Shown: piece by piece, positions 1 to 6,890 of the stretch
Layout: the number at the start of each line of letters is the position of its first letter
How positions within the stretch are numbered: the stretch's first letter is position 1
From: Clostridium sp. CAG:632
GTDB lineage: Bacteria > Bacillota > Clostridia > Lachnospirales > Lachnospiraceae
Length of the DNA stretch: 15,161 bases
Assembly: GCA_000431515.1 (NCBI GenBank)
Contig: HF991304.1
Location: 1 to 15,161, forward strand
Reading direction: 5' to 3'
Program-made: the position numbers and the translations under genes
The notes under the pieces: model-generated
Databases searched by the model: none
What the model was told of the DNA's origin: nothing
Seen by the model: only the letters and a program-made list of their open reading frames with translations

Positions 1-102
1 CTCTACATTCCACTCTGTTTATATTAGTACCCGTATCTGCTCAATCCTACAGATATCTATCTACTACATTCCTATTTTGTCTACCCCTATTTTTCACAGC
101 TA
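1..102 (-). other. Candidate CRISPR leader (part)
   Basis: This AT-rich stretch lies downstream of cas2 in the direction of transcription, where type I arrays and their leaders usually sit. On the minus strand it is purine-rich, and the 9-mer GGAATGTAG occurs twice (3-11 and 64-72). There is also an 8-bp palindrome, AGATATCT, at 51-58. No CRISPR repeat unit is seen before the window ends, so the leader role is inferred from position only. It could equally be ordinary 3' untranslated sequence. Confidence 0.35.
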
Positions 103-165
103 TTATTTTCTTAATTCATTTTTATCTTTCTTTGCTGCTTCATTTTTTCCTGTATTTCCTTTCAT
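103..165 (-). CDS. Possible 20-residue lysine-rich peptide after cas2
   Basis: A short frame begins with ATG at 165, about 40 nt after the cas2 stop codon. It is preceded by AGGAG with 7 nt spacing, a good Shine-Dalgarno site. An in-frame ATG two codons upstream (171) is too close to that site. The predicted peptide is 20 residues, about one third lysine, with several Asn, Glu and Asp, no hydrophobic segment and no cysteine. It matches no family I recognise. A-rich sequence easily produces Lys/Asn/Glu codons, so the frame may be a chance product of the leader. The well-placed ribosome binding site is the only positive evidence. Confidence 0.3.
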   Translation of the reverse strand: MKGNTGKNEAAKKDKNELRK

Positions 166-206
166 TGTCATTCTCCTATGATATTTTCATTATTACAGGT
201 CGACAA

Positions 207-485
207 TTACAAAAATCGGCTCGTTTTATCATCCTCCATGCCAACAAATTCTTTTTTCAACCACCGTTCATCACGTGATGAGAAAATAATTACTGAATCC
301 TTGTCCTTTCGCACATATGCTCCGAGTTCAGTCTTTAGTGCCTCCAGTTTTGCCTTATTGATATTTCCTTCAAACACAGAATTTTGTATATGTGTCAGGT
401 ATTTCTTGCATATTTTAAAAACATTTGGTAACCCTCTCTTTCCTTCACTATCCATAACTATATCATACACCAGTATAATATACAT
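207..485 (-). CDS. cas2: CRISPR-associated endonuclease Cas2
   Basis: Cas2 forms the dimer at the centre of the Cas1-Cas2 integrase, which inserts new spacers into the array. The 92-residue product has the usual length of about 90. It opens with a beta strand ending in the conserved VYDI, where D8 is the family's signature aspartate, and keeps the ferredoxin-like pattern, with the typical QNSVFEG strand near residues 34-40 and VIIFSS near 65-70. The start is set at 485 because AAAGGAG (493-499) lies 7 nt upstream. An open frame extends to 533 but adds a charged tail unlike Cas2. It is the last cas gene, 158 bp after cas1. That gap is long for this operon and holds degenerate repeats and a possible promoter. 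Confidence 0.95.
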   Translation of the reverse strand: MYIILVYDIVMDSEGKRGLPNVFKICKKYLTHIQNSVFEGNINKAKLEALKTELGAYVRKDKDSVIIFSSRDERWLKKEFVGMEDDKTSRFL

Positions 486-492
486 TCCCCTT

Positions 493-499
493 CTCCTTT
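493..499 (-). promoter_or_regulatory. Shine-Dalgarno site of cas2
   Basis: AAAGGAG on the minus strand, 7 nt before the ATG at 485. It decides between this start and the longer open frame reaching 533. Confidence 0.8.
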
Positions 500-527
500 C
501 CCTATATAATAAATCTCTTATCTGCTT

Positions 528-660
528 TACCACTGGATTCCTGATGTTCAGAATTTTCTGTCTTTAATTGGTCTTGCCTGCTCTACCACCACATTCAAAG
601 GTTCAGAATTTCTTCCTCCATTATAACAAATGCCCTTACCGGCTTACCACCAGATTTCAA
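528..660 (-). repeat. Three degenerate direct repeats echoing the cas1 3' end
   Basis: Read on the minus strand, the motif GGTGGTA-AGC-GG-AAG occurs at the end of cas1 (651-645 onward, including its stop codon). It recurs as GGTGGTAGAGCAGGCAAG from 590 and as AGTGGTAAAGCAGATAAG from 534. The last two copies match at 14 of 18 bases and are both preceded by AGAAA(A)TTCTGAAC. Spacings are 61 and 56 nt. The first two copies also share TTTGAA just before the motif. The simplest reading is partial duplications of the cas1 tail that have since decayed; a structured intergenic RNA is the alternative. Confidence 0.5.
620..628 (-). promoter_or_regulatory. Possible extended -10 promoter upstream of cas2
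   Basis: On the minus strand the gap after cas1 contains TGTTATAAT, a perfect TATAAT hexamer with the TGn extension. No convincing -35 lies 16-18 bp upstream, but extended -10 promoters can work without one. It would give cas2 (and any leader RNA) extra transcription independent of the main operon promoter. In AT-rich DNA this could be chance. Confidence 0.3.
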
Positions 661-1636
661 ATCCCGAGTATTCCTTTTCACCTATCAAATGTTTAATTAG
701 TTTATACACTTCCAGCCGCATAAGATACTGATATGATACATATTTTCCAAGATCCCTATGTTTTATGGTCGTTGCCAATTTTTCATCCATTTCTTCTACT
801 ATAATTTGCGCTGCATTTTTCTTTAACTGCATTCCCTGCAGCCCCGGCACAAAACTCTGCTCAGTTATCTGTCTTCTGTTCAATAAGGAAAAGATCAGTC
901 TGTCGCCTATCAATGGTTTAAATATTTCTGATATATCCAGTGCTAATGAAAACCGCCTGGTTCCAGGTTCATGCAAATAACTGATAGTCGGATTTATCTG
1001 TGTCTTATATATTTCTGTTAGTATTTTTGTATAAATCAGCGAATTTACAAATGATATCAGGCTGTTAATCATGTTATCCGGCGGATGCATAACTCTCTTT
1101 TCAAAATTAATCTCCTGATCAATGATAATATTCCACGCCTGGTAATAAGCCTTCCGAATATTTCCTTCTACACCCATTAATTCCTGTATCGTTTCAGTGC
1201 TGTCTATTCCCTTTCGCAAGTCCTCTATGTTATCCATATATCCCTTTACATTCTTTCCGCGTCCATTATAGTAACGTAGATTTCTGTATATATTAAATGA
1301 TGCTGACCTTATAAATTCTCTGGCTATTGCCATCCGCTTGTCATAGTCAGTATAATGTTCTACCTGCTGTACCAGCAGCTTTCCCGCCAAATATTGCTCT
1401 TTCGGATAGAAGCTGCCTGTATAGTACTGGTAGTAATTAAAAAAATGAATGGCTATGCCACTTTGCGAGCACAGATTCAGCAGACTGGTATTAAATGACA
1501 TTTCCGACATCACATACAGATCATTAATATTCTCTATGGGAAGATCTCTTTTGTTCCCCTCCACAGATGTAAATCTAAGTGTGTTATCTTTCCGGCTAAT
1601 CGTTCCATCTGTGAAAAAATAATAGCTTTCTTCCAT
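644..1636 (-). CDS. cas1: CRISPR-associated integrase Cas1 (type I-B)
   Basis: Cas1 is the metal-dependent integrase that joins prespacers to the leader-repeat junction, working as a complex with Cas2. The product has 330 residues, normal for Cas1b. The N-terminal beta domain (about 1-85) is followed by the helical catalytic domain. Metal ligands are visible as E157 in GVEG, H222 in YLHEPG and an acidic residue in LALDISEIFKP (D234 or E237). All look intact. The ATG at 1636 is preceded by AAGGAGG with a short spacer. The gene lies 40 bp after cas4 and before cas2, the usual adaptation cassette. Degenerate copies of its last codons occur downstream of its stop. Confidence 0.97.
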   Translation of the reverse strand: MEESYYFFTDGTISRKDNTLRFTSVEGNKRDLPIENINDLYVMSEMSFNTSLLNLCSQSGIAIHFFNYYQYYTGSFYPKEQYLAGKLLVQQVEHYTDYDKRMAIAREFIRSASFNIYRNLRYYNGRGKNVKGYMDNIEDLRKGIDSTETIQELMGVEGNIRKAYYQAWNIIIDQEINFEKRVMHPPDNMINSLISFVNSLIYTKILTEIYKTQINPTISYLHEPGTRRFSLALDISEIFKPLIGDRLIFSLLNRRQITEQSFVPGLQGMQLKKNAAQIIVEEMDEKLATTIKHRDLGKYVSYQYLMRLEVYKLIKHLIGEKEYSGFEIWW

Positions 1637-1676
1637 AGTACCTCCTTATCCTATGTTCCTCTAAGCTCCTACCATC

Positions 1677-2174
1677 TTATATCAGGCATAAATCATGATA
1701 TGCACATTTCTTACATATTCCCTTTTTCTCGTACCCCGGTACCTTCTGACTGTTTGCGTATAACACAATCTCTTTTATTACCTTCTCCATATTACCGATA
1801 TCTTCCTCATTCAATTCAACCGTAATACTTTGCTTCAATAACGGATAATCAATCTTTGCACTTACATCTTGCATTCCACGGACATATAAATAATACATGT
1901 AATACTTAACCTGCATAATACCGGCTTCTTCTATACTTTTGCTCTTCTTTACCTCATGTAAGACATGATTCCCCTTTAAGAAATCAATATTTATTACGCC
2001 ATTAATCATTACATGCTTATTTTCCCGTCCATATGATTTTTCATCCAACAGCTTTCCCAGTTTTACATCCTGATTATCATGTTCCATTCGTATTTCATGA
2101 AGAAAATACCATAGCTTCCTTTTACACACATAATAGTAATACACCATTGCGCCTGTCACTTCATCTTCCTGCAT
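1677..2174 (-). CDS. cas4: CRISPR-associated exonuclease Cas4
   Basis: Cas4 is a RecB-like nuclease with a 4Fe-4S cluster that trims prespacers and helps select PAM-bearing DNA for Cas1-Cas2. In the 165-residue product, C17 and the C-terminal trio C154, C157 and C163 fit the four cluster ligands. The nuclease core is seen as H32, D64, E74-V-K76 and Q88 followed by Tyr residues. The start is placed at 2174 because AGGTGGAGGT (2181-2190) lies just upstream at good spacing. An open frame continues to a GTG at 2204 but has no ribosome site there and would leave no gap to cas3. The gap from the cas3 stop to the chosen start is 30 bp, consistent with co-transcription. Confidence 0.95.
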   Translation of the reverse strand: MQEDEVTGAMVYYYYVCKRKLWYFLHEIRMEHDNQDVKLGKLLDEKSYGRENKHVMINGVINIDFLKGNHVLHEVKKSKSIEEAGIMQVKYYMYYLYVRGMQDVSAKIDYPLLKQSITVELNEEDIGNMEKVIKEIVLYANSQKVPGYEKKGICKKCAYHDLCLI

Positions 2175-2180
2175 TTCTTC

Positions 2181-2190
2181 ACCTCCACCT
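2181..2190 (-). promoter_or_regulatory. Shine-Dalgarno site of cas4
   Basis: AGGTGGAGGT on the minus strand, ending 6 nt before the ATG at 2174. It favours this start over the GTG at 2204. Confidence 0.8.
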
Positions 2191-2204
2191 GCACGAAAAA
2201 ACAC

Positions 2205-4541
2205 TTATATAATATGGCTGCCTTGTCTCTCTGTTTCTTTCTTATAAATCTTCTCAAATCCTATTTCTGAACTATACTCACATGCCACTACAGGGATTTC
2301 TACGTTCCTTCGTATACGAATATACCTTTCCACAGCCTCACTACGTCTTTTATTTCCATAAACGATATACCCCGGAACCGGTACAACATATCTCCGGATA
2401 TCTTCCATTGCCTGCAGCTTCTCCGTGATACCTGCATCTCTTTCTCTGAGCTTCTGTTCAGCCGTATCAATAACATCCTTGTGTTCGTTATAAACCCCAG
2501 CCGGTATGATATCTACTGTCTGAATGTCCCGGATCATCTCACCCGTGGATTTTTCCTCTATATTTAACATTTCCAGTTCTCTGTAGGTCTGTTCATATTG
2601 TTTTACATAACCTGTCTTCTCCAGTTTTTCAGCCGACAGATATTCATTGATCAGGTTCGTCTTCTTTGTCTCCGACAATATACCATCTACAGTTTCCATC
2701 GCCTCTTTCGAAAGCAGATAAATATCATTATCTACAAACCGATATCGGGGATTCTGACTTTGAAAGCATCTTAACGGACTATCCTGTAACTGTAAGTATA
2801 CATAGCAATTGACTTCATCTATATCCTTTATACCTTTTCGGTTGACTCTTCCCATCCTCTGAAACAGTGAAAACAAATCCAGTAATTCCGTAAAAAGATA
2901 ATCAAAATCAATATCCAGACTGGCTTCTACAACAGACGTTGCAATCCATATTTCATGTGCTTTTCTGCCTGTTTCACCCACCTCTAGAATTTCTCGTTCC
3001 TTTTTCTTTCGGTCATCTCCGGTAAACTTGCTATGCAACAGATGAATCCTGACATTCTCCTGTTGTGTCAGCTCCTCCAGCTCCCGATATAACCTCTGCG
3101 CTGTCTTTACACTATTACATATCACAAGAAATTTACGACTATCCTCTCCTGCTTTTTTCTTCCATACATCCCATATTGCTTCCGAAGTAAGCGGCTCATC
3201 CATTACCTTTACATTATGTCTGTCAGCCTTTATTCCGGAAAAATCCCGTTCTGCTACATCATTTCCCATTACCTGATATAATTTATCCTTTACAAACGGA
3301 GGTAATGTTGCTGTAATGACTGCTACCTTTCCACCATACTCAATCACCATTTTTATACCATAGATCAGATACGCCAGTAAATCCGGAGAATACATCTGCA
3401 CCTCATCAATAATCAGCTTTGAATAAGATAGAGTAGCTAATATATATTCGTATCCATAGTATTTCAACGTAAACCTGAAAATCTGGTCCAAAGTTGCAAT
3501 CGTGAGCGGCAAAGCCATCTGCTTACTTCTGGTTACATAGGTAAGTAACTCTTCTTCCGGTTCCTCCTCATCCGATTTTCCTTTCTCGGATGTTGATTTT
3601 TCCAGATAATAAGCCTGCATTTCTGAATGTAATAATGCAATCCTCGTATCTGTACTCTCATTATGCAGGATACCACCCCGAATTCTATCATACATTGCAT
3701 TAATTGCTGTTCGAAGTGGCAGCACAAAAAAACACTTATTATCACCCGCCCATAATAATCCGGCCTCCGTTTTTCCACTACCGGTAGGTGCTGTCACAAT
3801 CAGGTTTTCATTTGTATGCTCCTGCGTGAACCTCTGGAGTTCATTCCAACCACTCTTCCAGGCGGTTGCCAGTTGTTCCAGTGCTTCCACCAGAAAATCA
3901 TTCTTATATTCACAAGCAATATGCGCACTGGCACTGTAGTCACATTTATGCAACAACCCCTTCATCTTTGCCATCCGCTGATATAGATACTCGTCCTCAT
4001 AAGAACTCTCTCCATCTTCATCTATCCCCTGCGTCTGGGTTAATCTTACAATTCTCCTTGTTGTTCTCATATTGGGCTGATATATATATTCGGAATACTC
4101 TTCCTTAAATTTATTGATGATAGGGTTTCTATCCGCCAAAACACTGGCCTGTGTACGATTATCACCATAATTCTCGTGATGATAAAGGACTGCATATAAT
4201 ACCACTATATAGTCATCCCAAGAGTCAAAATCCTCAGGATTTACAAATAATCCCGACAATATATTATGCCGGACTTCTTTTTCCGCATCAAACGTCTTGC
4301 CTGTACGCAACCGTTTCTGCATCTGATCATTCAGTTTTCCATAATCATGCTTTTCAACAGCATAATCAAGTAATCGATATTCCTCTTCACTAATGTAACC
4401 ATACCGCAGGAGCCTTGCTGCTTCTTTCTTCAGACACTCCGTATGCTCCCATATAGTTTCCTTTTCCCCATTAATCCCTTTTGACTTTGCCAGCTTTGTT
4501 TTTATCAGCCGGTAAAACTGCTCCTCCTGTTCTTCTGTCAT
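2205..4541 (-). CDS. cas3: CRISPR-associated nuclease-helicase Cas3
   Basis: Cas3 is recruited by the target-bound Cascade complex and unwinds and degrades the invading DNA. The product has 778 residues with the HD nuclease and helicase fused in the usual order. HD domain ligands: H33, the H65-D66 pair in EKHDYGKLN, H92 and H121-H122. A D201-x-SA motif links to the helicase. Walker A is APTGSGKT (251-258), motif II is DEVQ (379-382, where many relatives have DEVH), motif III is TATLP (410-414), and motif VI is QRMGRVNRKG (561-570). No key residue appears lost. GGAGG lies 7 nt before the ATG. The gene lies 75 bp after cas5, in the standard type I-B position between effector and adaptation genes. 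Confidence 0.97.
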   Translation of the reverse strand: MTEEQEEQFYRLIKTKLAKSKGINGEKETIWEHTECLKKEAARLLRYGYISEEEYRLLDYAVEKHDYGKLNDQMQKRLRTGKTFDAEKEVRHNILSGLFVNPEDFDSWDDYIVVLYAVLYHHENYGDNRTQASVLADRNPIINKFKEEYSEYIYQPNMRTTRRIVRLTQTQGIDEDGESSYEDEYLYQRMAKMKGLLHKCDYSASAHIACEYKNDFLVEALEQLATAWKSGWNELQRFTQEHTNENLIVTAPTGSGKTEAGLLWAGDNKCFFVLPLRTAINAMYDRIRGGILHNESTDTRIALLHSEMQAYYLEKSTSEKGKSDEEEPEEELLTYVTRSKQMALPLTIATLDQIFRFTLKYYGYEYILATLSYSKLIIDEVQMYSPDLLAYLIYGIKMVIEYGGKVAVITATLPPFVKDKLYQVMGNDVAERDFSGIKADRHNVKVMDEPLTSEAIWDVWKKKAGEDSRKFLVICNSVKTAQRLYRELEELTQQENVRIHLLHSKFTGDDRKKKEREILEVGETGRKAHEIWIATSVVEASLDIDFDYLFTELLDLFSLFQRMGRVNRKGIKDIDEVNCYVYLQLQDSPLRCFQSQNPRYRFVDNDIYLLSKEAMETVDGILSETKKTNLINEYLSAEKLEKTGYVKQYEQTYRELEMLNIEEKSTGEMIRDIQTVDIIPAGVYNEHKDVIDTAEQKLRERDAGITEKLQAMEDIRRYVVPVPGYIVYGNKRRSEAVERYIRIRRNVEIPVVACEYSSEIGFEKIYKKETERQGSHII

Positions 4542-4616
4542 TCCTTTTCCTCCTCGTCATCTACTCTGTCTCTCTGATTTCCACTTTGGTTAAATTATCT
4601 ATCCGATCTGTATCGT

Positions 4617-5693
4617 CTAAACCAGTCCGACTATATATGTTTCTTTCCCTTTGTCCACATATATACTATCAATTGGCTCAAATACCGTATATTTTGATGT
4701 ATACGTTACCAATCTCTTATTAAAGATTCTCTTTTTCCCATCCTCACTAAGCCGATAATCCTTGTTCAGCAAATATCTTGTCCCGACGGCATTTATCCCC
4801 TTCTTTTCATTCATAAAAATGCCTTCCGTATCCAGAGTTGCGGGAATATAGGCATGATGTGTACTCATATATTCACCATCTATTTCCTCCAGCTCTGTAT
4901 ATTCGCATTCAGTAACATCTACAAAGTCCTCGCTTCGACCGATTGAGGTCAGCCTGTCGATATTTTCATATATACAGGCCATTGTTTCATCATCTGAAAC
5001 GATATGGATGATCAATTCAATATCATACAGGGTCTCATAATATTTAGGTGCTGTCGTCAATGTTTTAAATGCAGCAATCGGTTTCTTGTAATTTTCCATT
5101 TCATATGTTGCCAATCGTTTTTTTGCCTGCTTCTCCAGCTCCTTCAACCGAGTTTCCCTGTCTGATATCTTCCGAAGTTCTTCCTGGGATATTGTTGAGT
5201 CCTTTTTTCTGTCAGCCAACAGCTTCTTTGTAGCCTTGATTCGATCTAAAAAGGGTTGAAACCTTTTCTTCTTAAACTCACCAATCTCATCATTCAGATT
5301 CTTCAGTCGCCGATATTCTTCCAGATATTCCGGATGTATCACATCAATCGTAATCCCCTGTCGGAAATCATTGCCCTGTGATTTCTTTGCTGCTGCCACC
5401 TTCACATATCCCTTGGAAATCGTTTTATCATTGCTCATCTTGATCAGGATTCCACGATCATTCTGCAAGGAATTCAGAATACAATGATCTAAATACACCT
5501 CTTTTTTCATTCCACCATATTCTCCCTGAATACTCATCTGCATCGGATGATAACTTGTATAGCCACATGCTTTATGCAATGCTCCGATCACCGTAGAATA
5601 TGGTGGCAGAGGATATGTCATTTTATTATCAACAGTCTCCTCTCTGCGATAATTTGCCAGAGACTGTTTTAAGCAAATCCGCAATGCTTTCAT
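4617..5693 (-). CDS. cas5: Cascade subunit Cas5 with a coiled-coil insertion
   Basis: Cas5 caps the 5' handle of the crRNA in Cascade and contacts Cas8 and Cas7. The N-terminus has the family pattern TYPLPPYSTVIGALHKACGY (26-45). LTTAPKYYETLYDIEL (211-226) and SIGRSEDFVDV (250-260) fit the later core. At 358 residues it is about 100 longer than a typical Cas5 of about 240. The excess matches residues 122-205, a Lys/Glu/Arg-rich run with no proline over most of its length and regular Leu/Ile spacing, which looks like a helical hairpin or coiled coil. GAGGTG precedes the ATG by about 5 nt, and the gene starts 15 bp after cas7. The family call is firm, but the role of the insertion is unknown. 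Confidence 0.9.
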   Translation of the reverse strand: MKALRICLKQSLANYRREETVDNKMTYPLPPYSTVIGALHKACGYTSYHPMQMSIQGEYGGMKKEVYLDHCILNSLQNDRGILIKMSNDKTISKGYVKVAAAKKSQGNDFRQGITIDVIHPEYLEEYRRLKNLNDEIGEFKKKRFQPFLDRIKATKKLLADRKKDSTISQEELRKISDRETRLKELEKQAKKRLATYEMENYKKPIAAFKTLTTAPKYYETLYDIELIIHIVSDDETMACIYENIDRLTSIGRSEDFVDVTECEYTELEEIDGEYMSTHHAYIPATLDTEGIFMNEKKGINAVGTRYLLNKDYRLSEDGKKRIFNKRLVTYTSKYTVFEPIDSIYVDKGKETYIVGLV

Positions 5694-5708
5694 GCAATCA
5701 CCTCAGTT

Positions 5709-6596
5709 CTAGGCATAATACTCTGTAACTTCTTTTCTGAGTTCTTCAAAGAATGTTTCCGTAGATTCCGCATGAAGTTCCCGTACAATCTCTGCCTCAT
5801 TTGTAAACGCTCCACACTTTAGAACTCCGGCCTTAAAATTTCCTTTATTACTGTTTAATTTATCCTTGATTCCCTCTTCCAGAACCAATGAATTGCCTTT
5901 TACCTTCACTACATTTTCAAAATAATGTGTTTTTCTGGCTGACATTCCACCAATCACAAATAACGGTTCTGCGTTGTCCAGATTGCCCTTCACTACCAGT
6001 GACAGATTCTCTACCGCATTCAGAATCGCATTGACACGAGCTGCTTTCTCTGCATTATCTGCCTCTGTATGGAAGTTCTCATCCACGCCTACCTTTTCCA
6101 GATCAATGGTAAGACTATAAACCTTCATGGACTTATCATACTCATACTGGTATGGCATCAGTCCTGTATCTCCTGCATTATTCTGTACACTCAGGTTATT
6201 CTTCTTTGCATGGGTCGATGCAAGATACAGGTTATTATGAAATCTAAGTTCATTGATAAATGAATCCACTGCGATTGCATCGGTCAGATAAAAGGAACTG
6301 TTTCTGACATAGGTAAGCCCCTCCGTCGACATATAGCCGCCTTCCAGTGCTCTGCAATTTGCCGCATTCAGCTCTTCATTCACTTTCTTCTGCATCACCT
6401 TATCCAGAGATGTCTCCAGATCATCATACAATCCAGCCTGTACACAGATTGCATTCTTTAAGCTCTCACGGCTACGCATCGCATATTCCTTCTGATTCTT
6501 ATATACCTTCTGAACACTTGCTGCATTTCCCAGACCATCACTATAGTTACTTGTCATATTCGCTACTACCGTTAATGTTACTGCCTGATTACTCAT
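5709..6596 (-). CDS. cas7: Cascade backbone Cas7 (Cst2/DevR type)
   Basis: Cas7 polymerises along the crRNA spacer to form the backbone of the Cascade complex, using an RRM-like fold. The 295-residue product begins with a beta strand and continues through a segment (about 20-45) rich in Asn, Lys and Arg, as in Cas7i/Cst2/DevR proteins of type I-B loci. Position between cas8 and cas5 supports the assignment strongly. AGGAGG, which overlaps the cas8 stop codon, lies 8 nt before the ATG at 6596, so translation is probably coupled to cas8. High translation is expected because several Cas7 copies are needed per complex. Subfamily naming (Cst2 rather than Csh2) is from general pattern only. Confidence 0.9.
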   Translation of the reverse strand: MSNQAVTLTVVANMTSNYSDGLGNAASVQKVYKNQKEYAMRSRESLKNAICVQAGLYDDLETSLDKVMQKKVNEELNAANCRALEGGYMSTEGLTYVRNSSFYLTDAIAVDSFINELRFHNNLYLASTHAKKNNLSVQNNAGDTGLMPYQYEYDKSMKVYSLTIDLEKVGVDENFHTEADNAEKAARVNAILNAVENLSLVVKGNLDNAEPLFVIGGMSARKTHYFENVVKVKGNSLVLEEGIKDKLNSNKGNFKAGVLKCGAFTNEAEIVRELHAESTETFFEELRKEVTEYYA

Positions 6597-6608
6597 ATCA
6601 CATACCTC

Positions 6609-6890
6609 CTATTTATCATCTCTTTTTTCTACTAATGAATTGGTAAAACTGATTGCAATATCCGACCATTCTTCTCCGCTATCCAGAATATCATAAATCG
6701 TTCCGATCTCTCCTCCGATATAACCGGATAACTGCAACATAATCTCCAGCACTCTATCCCGATCATGTGAAACAATGGCATTAATCAGCTTATTCTTATA
6801 ACTCTTTGCCTTATTCTCACCATTTGCATCTTTTATCTGTCTGCCAATTACATATCCCGCTTTTCTGGCTCTTTCCACTTGTTCTGTCAT
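6609..6890 (-). CDS. cas11: Predicted Cas11 small subunit from an internal start in cas8
   Basis: Inside cas8 an in-frame ATG (Met389 of Cas8) is preceded by GGAAAGGAG (6899-6907) with 8 nt spacing, as good as the sites used by the separate cas genes. The resulting 93-residue protein shares the stop codon of cas8 and is strongly helical in composition. It holds the segment KSYKNKLINAIVSHDRDRVL (29-48), which resembles the Cas11-like C-terminus of large subunits. Internal translation of Cas11 from cas8 genes has been shown experimentally in some type I-B, I-C and I-D systems. No separate small-subunit gene exists in this operon, which is consistent. That this site is used here is inferred. Confidence 0.65.
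   Translation of the reverse strand: MTEQVERARKAGYVIGRQIKDANGENKAKSYKNKLINAIVSHDRDRVLEIMLQLSGYIGGEIGTIYDILDSGEEWSDIAISFTNSLVEKRDDK

Noticed and set aside
178..567. Plus-strand open frame of 129 codons
   Set aside because: It lies antisense to cas2, has no ribosome site and no family pattern, and cas2 is clearly the real gene.
528..660. The three repeats in the cas1-cas2 gap as a mini CRISPR array
   Set aside because: The copies are too diverged, the first one is coding sequence of cas1, and there is no constant repeat of about 30 bp.
2175..2204. GTG start for cas4 at 2204
   Set aside because: No ribosome site precedes it, while the ATG at 2174 has a strong one located inside the would-be coding sequence.
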